This document shows, one piece after another, positions 27,058 through 35,483 of a stretch of DNA of 64,000 nt. Source of the stretch: Neisseria animalis (GTDB lineage: Bacteria; Pseudomonadota; Gammaproteobacteria; Burkholderiales; Neisseriaceae); the NCBI RefSeq assembly GCF_900636515.1, contig NZ_LR134287.1, forward strand, positions 1,240,001-1,304,000, read 5' to 3'. The position numbers and the translations under genes were made by a program. The notes beneath the pieces are model-generated. The model ran no database searches. It saw nothing but the letters and a program-made list of their open reading frames with translations, and was not told the origin of the DNA. Each line of letters begins with the position of its first letter. Positions within the stretch are counted from its first letter, which is position 1.

Positions 27058-27504
27058 TTAGTGGATGTGTGTAAAGGTAACGACTTGGCTGCCGTTGCCG
27101 GTGTTCTTCTGTTCAATAATGCTTTGCAGGGTTACGCTGCTGAGATAATCGTTGATGGTTTTATTCAGATTTTCCCATAAATCGTGTGTCAGGCAGGGTG
27201 TACCGTGATGGCAGTTTGCTTTGCTGCTGCATTGAGTGGCATCGAGTTTGTCTTCAGCTGCTGCGATGATTTGAGCGATGTTGATTGTTGCGGCAGGCGC
27301 GGCAAGAACGTAACCGCCGCCGGGGCCGCGCAGGCTTTCAACCAACCGCGCTCGGCGCAGTTTGCTGAAAAGCTGCTCCAAATAGGAGAGGGAGATATTT
27401 TGCCGCTCGCTGATTGCACTGAGCTTGACTGCTCCTTTTTGGGCATTCATGGCCAAATCAATCATGGCTGTTACAGCAAAGCGGCCTTTGGTAGTGAGTC
27501 TCAT
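27058..27504 (-). CDS. iscR: Fe-S cluster regulator IscR (Rrf2 family)
   Basis: The 148-residue regulator has an N-terminal winged helix ('[18 protein letters not shown]', '[27 protein letters not shown]') and the three cluster-binding cysteines in '[14 protein letters not shown]' (C-x5-C-x5-C). The [2Fe-2S] form represses isc transcription when clusters are plentiful. A near-perfect type 1 IscR site overlaps its promoter. It heads the isc transcript. Confidence 0.95.
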   Translation of the reverse strand: MRLTTKGRFAVTAMIDLAMNAQKGAVKLSAISERQNISLSYLEQLFSKLRRARLVESLRGPGGGYVLAAPAATINIAQIIAAAEDKLDATQCSSKANCHHGTPCLTHDLWENLNKTINDYLSSVTLQSIIEQKNTGNGSQVVTFTHIH

Positions 27505-27547
27505 GATGGTGCCGGTAGGGCTTTTTTATCGTTAAAAAGATTGTCTA

Positions 27548-27572
27548 ATAGCTGAGTGTTTTAGTCAAGTAT
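27548..27572 (-). promoter_or_regulatory. Type 1 IscR binding site overlapping the iscR promoter
   Basis: Read on the minus strand, the 25 bases begin ATACTTGACT and end CAGCTAT. Compared with the E. coli type 1 consensus (ATASYYGACT-RWWWY-AGTCRRSTAT) I count 24 of 25 positions matching, one mismatch being in the AGTC half. It contains a candidate -35 (TTGACT), with GACAAT 17 bases on. This supports autorepression by holo-IscR. Confidence 0.8.
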
Positions 27573-27651
27573 CCTTACGGATATTTTGATTGTTTGTATT
27601 TATGGGCAGGGTTGCCAAAGTCAAGCATTATTGCTGGCGGATTGCAGCAAA

Positions 27652-27716
27652 AAGCCGTCTGCAAAACAACGGTTTGAAAAACTTGGTGTTTATCAACGCG
27701 TTTTGCAGACGGCCTG
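27652..27716. terminator. Long-loop DUS pair between gdhA and iscR
   Basis: AAAGCCGTCTGCAAAACAACG and CGTTTTGCAGACGGCC form a long stem around about 25 bases. It lies behind gdhA on the minus strand, followed there by an A/T-rich stretch. Confidence 0.65.
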
Positions 27717-27734
27717 ATACTCCATTTTTTCCGA

Positions 27735-28991
27735 TTACCCGATAAAGCCTTTCAGATTACGGGTTTCGGTAAGACGGCGCAAAGCGGTCATGTATGCGGC
27801 AAGACGGGGGTAGGTTTTGTACTGCTCTTGTGTTTCCCATACCTCATCGAAACTCATTTTCATGTTTTTTTCCAGTTTGTCGTTGACTTCGGCCTCGCTC
27901 CAATATAAGCCGGCTTTGTTTTGAACCCATTCGTAATAGGATACAACCACGCCGCCACCGTTGGTCAATACATCAGGCAAAACATCAATACCGTTAGCAA
28001 AGAAATATTTGTCGGCATCATTGGTGGTCGGGCCGTTCGCGCCTTCCAAAATCACTTTGGCACGGACTTTTTCCATGTTTTGGGCGTTAAGCTGATTTTC
28101 CAGCGCCGCCATGAACAATACATCGACATCCAATGCCAGCAATTCTTCCATGCTGATGGTGCTCATGCCGCTTTCGGTATAGCCTGCAAGCGAACGCCCG
28201 TTGGCATTGGCGTATTGGTATGCGGCTTCGATGTCCAAACCGTTCGGATTATAGAAACAGCCGTTTACATCACCGATGGCCACAATTTTCACGCCCTCGC
28301 GGTGCATCAGCAGTGAACCCACGCTGCCTACGTTGCCGAAGCCTTGTACGGCAAGGGTAATGTCAGACAAGTTTTTGCCTTTTTTGCTCAGATAGCTTTT
28401 CAGGGTAAACATACAGCCACGGCCGGTAGCTTCGTTACGGCCGAGAGAGCCGCCTACTTGCAAAGGTTTGCCGGTAACAACACCCGGGGTCCACTTGCCT
28501 TCGAGCGCGCTGTATTCGTCTGCAAACCAAGCCATAATTTGCGGATTAGTCCCGACATCAGGAGCCGGCACATCTTGCTCAACACCGATAATCGGGCGAA
28601 TGGCACGCACAAAAGCTCGGGTAAGCCTCTCTTGCTCACGCGGGCTGAGGGTTTTCGGATCAACTTTGATGCCGCCTTTACCACCGCCATAGGGCAGGCG
28701 GGCAATAGCATTTTTAATGGTCATCCAACCCGCAAGCGCGCGCACTTCATTTTCATCAGAATCAGGATGGAAGCGCAAACCGCCTTTTGCCGGACCTAAA
28801 ATAGTGCTGTGTTGGGTGCGGTAGCCGGTAAAAACTTCGATTTGGCCGTTATCCATACGGATAGGCAGCGATACGGTCAGCTCGCGCTCGGGGTGGCGCA
28901 ATACTTCATAATCATTTTGTTCGTAGCCTAATGTTTTGGCAGCCTCGTCTAAGGTATTAAGCAGGTTTTGGTAGGGGTTGTAACCGGACAT
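27735..28991 (-). CDS. gdhA: Glutamate dehydrogenase (Glu/Leu/Phe/Val family)
   Basis: This 418-residue enzyme interconverts glutamate with 2-oxoglutarate and ammonia. The catalytic Lys motif is 'LPYGGGKGGIKVDP' around residue 107, and 'VQGFGNVGSVGS' near residue 215 is the dinucleotide-binding turn. The length and sequence fit the RocG/GudB-like hexameric type, which usually uses NAD. Coenzyme choice is an inference. The gene stands alone between the isc promoter and a divergent leuA. Confidence 0.92.
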   Translation of the reverse strand: MSGYNPYQNLLNTLDEAAKTLGYEQNDYEVLRHPERELTVSLPIRMDNGQIEVFTGYRTQHSTILGPAKGGLRFHPDSDENEVRALAGWMTIKNAIARLPYGGGKGGIKVDPKTLSPREQERLTRAFVRAIRPIIGVEQDVPAPDVGTNPQIMAWFADEYSALEGKWTPGVVTGKPLQVGGSLGRNEATGRGCMFTLKSYLSKKGKNLSDITLAVQGFGNVGSVGSLLMHREGVKIVAIGDVNGCFYNPNGLDIEAAYQYANANGRSLAGYTESGMSTISMEELLALDVDVLFMAALENQLNAQNMEKVRAKVILEGANGPTTNDADKYFFANGIDVLPDVLTNGGGVVVSYYEWVQNKAGLYWSEAEVNDKLEKNMKMSFDEVWETQEQYKTYPRLAAYMTALRRLTETRNLKGFIG

Positions 28992-29202
28992 GTGATGTTC
29001 TCCTGATTTGCGTTTTCATCGGATCGTTTGCTCCGACAACGCGCGCATCATATCACGAATTGGCTGCCGTGTAATTTCTTGTAGTTTCCAAGGAGGGTAA
29101 ATATAGATAAAGGATACACAGTTTTAAAAATTAAAAAATTAGACAATATGTATAAATTTTAATTTAATTACTATGATTGATTTTAATATTAAACAAAATA
29201 TA

Positions 29203-29230
29203 TTGCTATTTTGTCCAATTTGCGTATAAT
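29203..29230 (+). promoter_or_regulatory. Candidate leuA promoter
   Basis: TTGCTA at 29203-29208 and a perfect TATAAT at 29225-29230, 16 bases apart, lie about 50 bases before the leuA ATG in a very A/T-rich stretch. The 290-base gap between gdhA and leuA shows no gene. It also carries the gdhA promoter on the other strand. Confidence 0.55.
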
Positions 29231-29281
29231 GCCCTAAACGACATTTATCCACTTTAGGATTTTTTTAGACAAAGGAATATC

Positions 29282-31072
29282 ATGCAACTGGATATCGACC
29301 GTTTGGTTGCTTATTTCGGCGGAGTCAATGCGCTGGCGGAGGCGCTGAAGCAGCAAGACCCCGATAATGCGGCCACCACAGCTGCAATTTACAAATGGCG
29401 CGCACGCGGTTCGCTGCCGCTTTCACAGCTGCAAAAACTGACTGCTCTGGCTCAGGCGCAGGGTCGGCCTCTTGATTTAAACGCTTTCTTACAAAAAGAA
29501 GACTCTTTGGAGAAAATTGAAATGACACAGACCAACCGCGTAATCGTTTTCGATACTACCCTGCGGGACGGCGAGCAGTCGCCCGGCGCATCGATGACGA
29601 AAGAGGAGAAAATCCGCATCGCACGACAATTGGAAAAAATGGGTGTGGATGTGATTGAGGCAGGTTTCGCCGCCGCCAGCCCCGGCGATTTCGATGCGGT
29701 TCATTCGATTGCCAAAATCATTACCAAATCAACCGTCTGTTCGCTTTCCAGAGCCGTAGAGCGCGATATCCGCCAAGCGGGCGAAGCCGTTTCCCCCGCG
29801 CCGAAAAAACGTATCCATACCTTTATCGCCACCAGTCCGATCCATATGGAATACAAGCTGAAAATGAAGCCCAAGCAGGTTGTCGAAGCGGCGGTAAAAG
29901 CGGTGAAAATCGCTAAAGAATATACCGATGATGTGGAGTTCTCCTGCGAAGATGCGCTGCGTTCGGAAATCGGCTTTTTGGCCGAAATCTGCGGCGCGGT
30001 GATTGAAGCAGGTGCGACCACCATCAACATTCCCGATACGGTAGGTTACTCGATTCCCTACAAAACCGAAGAATTTTTCCGCGAATTGATTGCCAAAACG
30101 CCGGGCAGCGACAAAGTCATCTGGTCGGCACACTGCCACAATGACTTGGGTTTGGCCGTGGCCAATTCGCTGTCGGCACTGAAAGGCGGCGCGCGGCAGG
30201 TGGAATGTACGGTCAACGGCTTGGGCGAGCGTGCGGGCAATGCTTCCGTGGAAGAAATCGTGATGGCATTGAAAGTGCGGCATGATTTGTTCGGCTTGGA
30301 AACCGGTATCGATGCCGCCCAAATCGTGCCTTCTTCCAAGCTGGTCTCTACCATTACCGGCTATCCGGTACAGCCGAACAAAGCGATTGTCGGTGCCAAT
30401 GCTTTTGCCCACGAATCCGGCATCCACCAAGACGGCGTGCTGAAACACCGCGAAACCTATGAAATCATGTCTGCCGAATCGGTAGGCTGGGCGGCAAACC
30501 GCTTGAGCTTGGGCAAACTTTCCGGCCGCAATGCGTTCAAAACCAAGCTGGCGGAGCTGGGCATCGAGTTGGAAAGCGAAGAAGCTTTGAATGCGGCATT
30601 TGCCCGTTTTAAAGAGCTGGCCGACAAAAAACGCGAAATTTTCGATGAAGATTTGCACGCGCTGGTGTCGGACGAAATGAGCATGGCGCAAGACCAATAT
30701 AAATTTATTTCGCAAAAAATCACTACCGAAACCGGCGAATTGCCCGCTGCGGAAATCGTGTTCAGCGTCAACGGTACGGAACACCGCGCCACGGCCAACG
30801 GCTCAGGCCCGGTAGATGCGATTTTCAAAGCCATCGAAAGCGTGGCGCAAAGCGGCGCGGCTTTGCAGATTTATTCTGTGAACGCAGTAACGCAAGGTAC
30901 GGAAAGCCAAGGTGAAACTTCGGTGCGGCTGCAGCGTGGCGGACGTGTGGTCAACGGACAGGGCGCAGATACTGATGTGCTGGTCGCCACGGCCAAGGCT
31001 TATCTTTCCGCGTTGAGCAAACTGGAGTTTGGTGCCGAAAAAACCAAAGCGCAGGGCAGCGGTACGGTTTGA
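29282..31072 (+). CDS. leuA: 2-Isopropylmalate synthase LeuA with N-terminal HTH-like extension
   Basis: The frame encodes 596 residues. Residues 81-596 are ordinary LeuA: '[20 protein letters not shown]', the '[14 protein letters not shown]' metal-site histidines, '[24 protein letters not shown]', and a C-terminal leucine-sensing domain. Residues 1-80 form a separate module with '[22 protein letters not shown]', '[24 protein letters not shown]', a Cro-like helix-turn-helix pattern (I recall it as the carph-isopro domain). Both the ATG at 29282 (AAAGGAAT) and the internal ATG at 29522 (TTGGAG) have ribosome sites, so two forms are possible. The enzyme starts leucine synthesis. Confidence 0.93.
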   Translation: MQLDIDRLVAYFGGVNALAEALKQQDPDNAATTAAIYKWRARGSLPLSQLQKLTALAQAQGRPLDLNAFLQKEDSLEKIEMTQTNRVIVFDTTLRDGEQSPGASMTKEEKIRIARQLEKMGVDVIEAGFAAASPGDFDAVHSIAKIITKSTVCSLSRAVERDIRQAGEAVSPAPKKRIHTFIATSPIHMEYKLKMKPKQVVEAAVKAVKIAKEYTDDVEFSCEDALRSEIGFLAEICGAVIEAGATTINIPDTVGYSIPYKTEEFFRELIAKTPGSDKVIWSAHCHNDLGLAVANSLSALKGGARQVECTVNGLGERAGNASVEEIVMALKVRHDLFGLETGIDAAQIVPSSKLVSTITGYPVQPNKAIVGANAFAHESGIHQDGVLKHRETYEIMSAESVGWAANRLSLGKLSGRNAFKTKLAELGIELESEEALNAAFARFKELADKKREIFDEDLHALVSDEMSMAQDQYKFISQKITTETGELPAAEIVFSVNGTEHRATANGSGPVDAIFKAIESVAQSGAALQIYSVNAVTQGTESQGETSVRLQRGGRVVNGQGADTDVLVATAKAYLSALSKLEFGAEKTKAQGSGTV

Positions 31073-31091
31073 TTTTTAAACGCCGACACTG

Positions 31092-31152
31092 AAAGGCCGT
31101 CTGCAAATTCCCCCGTTACAATTATCACGGGAATTTGCAGACGGCCTTTTCT
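31092..31152 (+). terminator. DUS-pair terminator after leuA
   Basis: AAAGGCCGTCTGCAAATTCCC and GGGAATTTGCAGACGGCCTTTT form a long perfect stem with a T-run, right behind leuA. Confidence 0.85.
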
Positions 31153-31239
31153 CGTTATATATCGTGTCAAGCTACATTTATTCATGAAACAGTGTCGATG
31201 AAATAATAAATCAATACAATAATTTAACTTGTGATAAGC

Positions 31240-31380
31240 GTGGTATCACAATTAGAAATCGTCTTAGAGGCCGTTACAGCGACATTTGACCGCCCTATTA
31301 AGGGTGCTCAAGATAAACCGGAAGGCTTTGCTAAAAACATGAAACCCATCAAAAGACGGATAAATTTGAAGAAAATATAA
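31240..31380 (+). pseudogene. Short open frame, possible gene remnant
   Basis: A GTG-started frame of 46 residues ('VVSQLEIVLEAVTATFDRPI' at the start, ending 'KPIKRRINLKKI') sits in the 407-base gap between leuA and the YqaA-like gene. There is no convincing ribosome site. The composition is protein-like, so it may be the tail of a lost gene. I recognise no family. A Correia-like right end (ATCCGACTATA) follows near 31434. Confidence 0.25.
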
Positions 31381-31479
31381 AAAAGCCGGTTTGCAGGCGG
31401 TACAGAAGGCCAGCTTGCTTATTATCCGACTATATTTCTGTTACCATGCAGCTTTTGCCTTTTGTACTGAAACAGCATA

Positions 31480-31893
31480 ATGACGCTTTTATATGCCTAT
31501 CTCGGCTTGATCATTTCGGCATTTACCTCTGCAACCCTGTTGCCGGGAACTTCGGAAGCGGCGTTTACGGCATTTGTTTACCGTTATCCCGAAGAGTTAT
31601 GGACGGCTTTGCTGTGCGTTGGTATTGCCAACGGTTTAGGCAGTATGGTGTCTTATTTTATGGGTAGGTTGCTGCCGGACAAGAAAAGGCCGTCTGCAAA
31701 AACGCTGCTTTATTTTCAGCGTTACGGAATTTGGTTATTGCTGCTGGCTTGGTTGCCCATTGTCGGCGATGCTCTGCCGCTGGCTGCGGGCTGGCTGCGC
31801 TTGGATTGGAAAAAATGTGCAGTAATATTGATTGTGGGGAAATTGTTGCGCTATGCAGTTATCGGCTTTGGAGTGAGTTTTTTATCAAATTGA
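31480..31893 (+). CDS. YqaA-like membrane protein (SNARE-associated/DedA type)
   Basis: The 137-residue protein has four hydrophobic segments. It shows the YqaA pattern: 'FTSATLLPGTSEAAF' near residue 15, 'ANGLGSMVSYFMGRLLP' and 'LLAWLPIVGDALPLAAGWLRL'. DedA-related proteins affect lipid flipping and membrane potential. A DUS is embedded in the coding region at 31687-31700 and is read as Arg-Pro-Ser-Ala-Lys, so the uptake word has been tolerated inside a cytoplasmic loop. Confidence 0.85.
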   Translation: MTLLYAYLGLIISAFTSATLLPGTSEAAFTAFVYRYPEELWTALLCVGIANGLGSMVSYFMGRLLPDKKRPSAKTLLYFQRYGIWLLLLAWLPIVGDALPLAAGWLRLDWKKCAVILIVGKLLRYAVIGFGVSFLSN

Positions 31894-32106
31894 AAACTCA
31901 AATTCAATCATCATCAACAATACTTCCTGTGCCACACTTTCAGCCGCTCCTGCCGAGCCTGTGATGACCGCCGCATTTTCTTCCTGCTCTACGGCCAAAA
32001 ACCTTTGGTACAGCGACTGTTATTTACAATCTGCCGTAGTAATAGGGAGGCTGTTGATATATTGATGGCAAAAAGCAGAATCCTTTGATTCTGCTTTTTA
32101 TTCAAG

Positions 32107-32775
32107 TTACTGCTGCCCCGGTTCTTTCTGATAATGCGGAGAACGCGGGCCGTAAAGAATGCCATTGGTTTTAACCGGCGACAACAGCTGGATACCGGCA
32201 GTTTGTGCCATATCGTAACCTTTATCGCCCAAGGTGCCGGCAACCTGATCGATTAATGCGCCGATCAGGGCAGCCAAAATGCCGTTATTATTGTTTTTCG
32301 CGGCTTCATCAGAAGCCCTAGCCGAACCGCTCCATAATTCTTTGCCGGTACGCGCATCAACCAGCTTGGCTTCGGCGGTTACGGTGGTAACGCTTTGGAT
32401 AACTTGATAGCGCGTGCCGTAGTCTTTCACGGTAACATACAGCACGGCATCGTTACCGAAAATTTCATGCAGTTTGTTCAATTTAACATCGTGAATATCG
32501 GCCGCATTGGTCAGGCCATTTTGCTTGAAAGTTTCCGCTGCAACCGCCACCGGAAACACATAGTAGCCTGCTTCGGAAAGCGGGAAGGTGGTAGCCGTCA
32601 GCATTCCCCAAGTCGCTTTAACATCCGGCGATTCGTTTAAAGGCGGCAATACCAAAATAGATTTGGGATTGCTTTCTTTGAAGGCGGTGTAGTCGTAAGG
32701 TTGGGCTTTGTAGGTTTGGCAGGCAGCAAGAGCCAGTGTTGCAGCCAAAGGAAGAATGAAGCGGTTCAGTTTCAT
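32107..32775 (-). CDS. DUF799 lipoprotein (GNA1162-like)
   Basis: This 222-residue lipoprotein has the signal 'MKLNRFILPLAATLALAAC' and DUF799 landmarks: 'SILVLPPLNESPDVKATWG', 'LSEAGYYVFPVAVAAETFKQNGLTN', 'VKDYGTRYQVIQSVTTVTAEAKLVD' and 'GKELWSGSA'. Neisseria GNA1162 is a surface or inner-leaflet lipoprotein tested as a vaccine antigen. It is the third gene of a CsgG-DUF4810-DUF799 set. Its ATG overlaps the stop of the DUF4810 gene. Confidence 0.92.
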   Translation of the reverse strand: MKLNRFILPLAATLALAACQTYKAQPYDYTAFKESNPKSILVLPPLNESPDVKATWGMLTATTFPLSEAGYYVFPVAVAAETFKQNGLTNAADIHDVKLNKLHEIFGNDAVLYVTVKDYGTRYQVIQSVTTVTAEAKLVDARTGKELWSGSARASDEAAKNNNNGILAALIGALIDQVAGTLGDKGYDMAQTAGIQLLSPVKTNGILYGPRSPHYQKEPGQQ

Positions 32776-33140
32776 TTTTTAGCTCCTTTAGCTTTATTTT
32801 TCAAAAGAAAATCCATAAATTTACCGGATTCGGGGAAAAGTTGTTTTTCCGCCTCGAATTGAGATTTCGCGGCATCGGTCCGTCCCGCATCAATCAACAG
32901 CAAACCCATATGGGCATGAGCACCCGGCGCGGCCGGAAGTTGTTTGCGTTCCGCTTCGTTGAAATACTTTTCCATTTTACTGATTTGTCCGCCGACCGTG
33001 CTGTCATCGTTTTTCAAACGCTCGTAAACAGCATCATTATAGCCTTTCCAATAATACATCTGCTTGGGAGCAGAGCCGCAGGCAGCCAGCAAAAAAGCTG
33101 CAGCCAGCGGCAAAGCATATACGGCAATTCCGTTTTTCAT
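32772..33140 (-). CDS. DUF4810 lipoprotein
   Basis: The 122-residue protein has a lipoprotein signal ending 'FLLAACGS'. It then shows 'MYYWKGYNDAVYERLKNDDS', a TPR-like helical middle and 'AHMGLLLIDAGRTDAAKSQFEAEKQLFPES'. This is the DUF4810 pattern, consistently found between a CsgG-like and a DUF799 lipoprotein. It overlaps the next gene by four bases, so the two are translationally coupled. Confidence 0.9.
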   Translation of the reverse strand: MKNGIAVYALPLAAAFLLAACGSAPKQMYYWKGYNDAVYERLKNDDSTVGGQISKMEKYFNEAERKQLPAAPGAHAHMGLLLIDAGRTDAAKSQFEAEKQLFPESGKFMDFLLKNKAKGAKK

Positions 33141-33149
33141 ACAGTCTCC

Positions 33150-33821
33150 TTAGCGGTTGGGCTGCCAAGTACCGTTATCAACAGCTTGCACCAAATTGTT
33201 TACCGCTTCTCGAATCGCCAAATCCAACACTTTGCCGTTTAAAGTTGCGTCATAACCGGAAGTGCCACCGAAACCGATGATTTCACGGTTGGACAGCGAA
33301 TATTCACCGGCACCTTGAGTAGAGTACACAATTTCCGAAGTTTGGACATTAACAATGTTCAGAGCAACTTTGGCGTAAGCAATCTGCGACTTGCCGCGCC
33401 CCAAAATACCAAAGAGCTGGTGATCGCCTACATCTTTACGCCCAAATTCTGTAACATCACCGGTAACGACATAACGTGCCGCTTTCAGATTTTGAGCTTT
33501 GCCGGAAATACCCGCCTCTTGTTTTAATGCACTCAAATTGGTGCGGTTCAACACATTAAAACGGTTGGTTTGTTGCAAATGCGTAGCTAAGATGGTTTTG
33601 GCTTGACTGCCCAAACGGTCCTCACCATCAGAGAACACGCCTTTTTGGAAGCTGGAACGGTTGTCGAAGCTGCCGATAGAAATCGGCGTGCGCACACCTG
33701 TATATTGCGTATTGTAAGAAGCAACTTTAGCAACTTCCAAGCTGCGTGAAGATTCAGTCGCACAACCGGCCAGCAGACCTAATGCAATGGTGCAGGCAAG
33801 AATAGTTTTCATCATGGTCAT
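33150..33821 (-). CDS. CsgG/HfaB family lipoprotein
   Basis: From the ATG at 33821 (GGAG eight bases upstream) the product is 223 residues with a lipobox (LLAGC). The CsgG-type body shows 'ILATHLQQTNRFNVLNRTNLSALKQEAG', 'ARYVVTGDVTEFGRK' and 'AYAKVALNIVNVQTSEIVYS'. The curli exporter CsgG forms an outer-membrane pore; in this three-gene set the role is more likely in envelope assembly. It is the promoter-proximal gene of the operon. Confidence 0.9.
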   Translation of the reverse strand: MTMMKTILACTIALGLLAGCATESSRSLEVAKVASYNTQYTGVRTPISIGSFDNRSSFQKGVFSDGEDRLGSQAKTILATHLQQTNRFNVLNRTNLSALKQEAGISGKAQNLKAARYVVTGDVTEFGRKDVGDHQLFGILGRGKSQIAYAKVALNIVNVQTSEIVYSTQGAGEYSLSNREIIGFGGTSGYDATLNGKVLDLAIREAVNNLVQAVDNGTWQPNR

Positions 33822-33916
33822 AAATAGTTCTCCAATAGATTGATTAAATTAATATTACCAATTGACATATTACATGATTTGGTAAAGAAATGCAAGATTA
33901 AAGTAGATACTTATTT

Positions 33917-34429
33917 CTATTTAAACCACCGTTTCCAAAACAGCCGTTTATCATCCGCAGTCTCGGACTGCATCGAGGCCATCTGAATATCTTGGCTGTA
34001 TGTCCTAGCCTGATTTTCAGACGACCTTGTGTTTTGAACAGCATTCAGCCGGTTCAAGTATTCGGCATTGGCCACATGCAAGCAGCTGTTGTCGGCGAGT
34101 AGGGCGTTGATATGCTCGTAGGCTTCACTGTTTTCTGTTTCAAGCGCCCTGATTTGGGTTTCAGCCGCAACGAGGCGGTCATATAAATCACGCCCATGCC
34201 GAAGTGCAGGAGATTCAGGGTTGTTGAACAATACCCCGACAATCTGCTTTTTAAACGTATTGGCGATTTTACGGCAATGACGGCTTATCCGTTCCCCCGC
34301 CTCTTCAATGTCCAAATCCACCAACTCTTCTTCATCGATATAGAAAAAACCGCCTGCTTTGACTGCAATCTGAAAAACAGGAATCCCCGCTATTTCAAGA
34401 TCACGGCATTTTGGGTGGTTGGCCGACAA
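33917..34429 (-). CDS. Hypothetical protein at the end of the toxin array (frame-shifted toxin tail or immunity)
   Basis: The 170-residue frame begins at a TTG with no ribosome site. The same frame stays open further upstream for more than 20 codons into the shared pretoxin DNA ('GQIAFEFFHSNGLSANHP'), so it may be the toxin end of cassette 4, thrown out of frame. It contains an acidic 'DEEELVDLDIEEAGERI', a coiled-coil-like 'TQIRALETENSEAYEHI' and a basic 'KRLFWKRWFK' end. No immunity gene follows. An exact TTCAGACGACCT lies inside it at 34016. Confidence 0.5.
   Translation of the reverse strand: MSANHPKCRDLEIAGIPVFQIAVKAGGFFYIDEEELVDLDIEEAGERISRHCRKIANTFKKQIVGVLFNNPESPALRHGRDLYDRLVAAETQIRALETENSEAYEHINALLADNSCLHVANAEYLNRLNAVQNTRSSENQARTYSQDIQMASMQSETADDKRLFWKRWFK
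34016..34027 (-). repeat. DUS of the N. mucosa-type dialect
   Basis: TTCAGACGACCT is the exact reverse complement of AGGTCGTCTGAA, known as the AG-mucDUS dialect. It differs from the GCCGTCTGCAA form used in most of this window and suggests an imported segment. Confidence 0.7.
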
Positions 34430-35036
34430 ACCGTTGCTATGGAAAAACTCAAACGCAATCTGACCGTTCCAATCGCAGCCACAGTTTCTTTCTGCTCCGC
34501 AGTCAGTTTGCTTCCGTCTTTTTCATCATACAACCAGTTGCTGATAACCGGGGCGACGGCTTCTGCGCCACCTGCGGCTATGGCAGCCGTCATCGCATCG
34601 TTACCGCCCGCGGCAGCAACTGCTGCGCCCAGTACCGCATGAGAGAGTATATGAGCGGCTTCTTGCTTGGCGGTTAATTTGCCGTCTGCGTTGTCTTTTG
34701 CCAAACCTTTGAAATGCTGACCGATTTGATAAGCGACGGCAGGGCTGACGGTTGCGGCGGCAATACCCGCCACGCTGTCGGTCGGGGCACTTAATCCCGC
34801 CGCTACCATATTCAGGCCGGTGCTGCTTCGGCGGTTTCGGTGCGGATGTTGGTATAGGTGGCTGTTGCTTGTGTAGCGTCCCGATTGTTGTTGATGACGA
34901 TGTTGCGTACTGCAGCCGCCGCATTTTGTACGGCCTGTACGACAGGGACGTTGACGGCTAGGGTTAAGCCTTTTTGTTCGATGGTGCGTTGGTAATACAT
35001 GGTATGCTTGCGTGCAGGGGTACGCACCCTACACAT
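34390..35036 (-). pseudogene. Decayed toxin cassette 4 (deleted, frame-shifted TpsA 3' fragment)
   Basis: The 5' piece (35036-34812) reads 'YQRTIEQKGLTLAVNVP', the TpsA region near 41370, then jumps to 'DATQATATYTNIRTETAEAA', the TpsA region near 40130. A second deletion joins it to 'NMVAAGLSAPTDSVAG' (34809-34430) with loss of frame. The remaining pretoxin follows TpsA up to 'LTAEQKETVAAI' and then diverges before any VENN motif. It is a scar of repeated recombination with tpsA and can hardly make a functional toxin. Confidence 0.75.
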
Positions 35037-35057
35037 GGAGTTTAGAGTTTATGCAGG

Positions 35058-35483
35058 CTATGACTTGCTGTTACATGCTTCAGTTGGGTATTGCCATTTG
35101 ATAATAATATATGTCTTATGCATCATTTCATTATATGATACAAAAATAGCCTCAGATAATCGACATATTCCATTGAAACCTATTAAGTTAATCCTACTTT
35201 TTAATATGTTATTTATTTTTTTATAGTCATTTTTATCTACTTCTATATAGAATTTAATAATAGCTAAAGGGCCTTGTTGAACAGATTCAATTTTATTGAT
35301 TTTATAAGGGGCAATAATAGATGGAATTTCATTTAATATCCTTTCGGTTCTTATCGAATAGTCTTTTTTATATCCAAAATCTTCTTTATTTCTCTCGAAG
35401 TTGCTTAAAAAAAATAGTAATGGCACTAAAATGCAAGTAAAAACCAAAATTTGATATTTTATCTTGAAAGGAGGTGTTTCCAA
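35058..35483 (-). CDS. Candidate immunity protein for cassette 3
   Basis: The start is a TTG at 35483, one base after the toxin stop, with AGGAG inside the last toxin codons; no ATG exists before the C-terminal quarter. The 141-residue product has one N-terminal membrane segment ('YQILVFTCILVPLLFFLSNF') and then a soluble, Lys/Ile-rich domain. Coupled translation and position right behind a toxin cassette are typical of immunity genes. The codons are much more A/T-rich than the flanking pretoxin DNA. No family is recognised. Confidence 0.65.
   Translation of the reverse strand: METPPFKIKYQILVFTCILVPLLFFLSNFERNKEDFGYKKDYSIRTERILNEIPSIIAPYKINKIESVQQGPLAIIKFYIEVDKNDYKKINNILKSRINLIGFNGICRLSEAIFVSYNEMMHKTYIIIKWQYPTEACNSKS

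Noticed and set aside
31391..31434. Full Correia-like element before the YqaA-like gene
   Set aside because: Only the last 11 bases match; the rest is too different to call an element.
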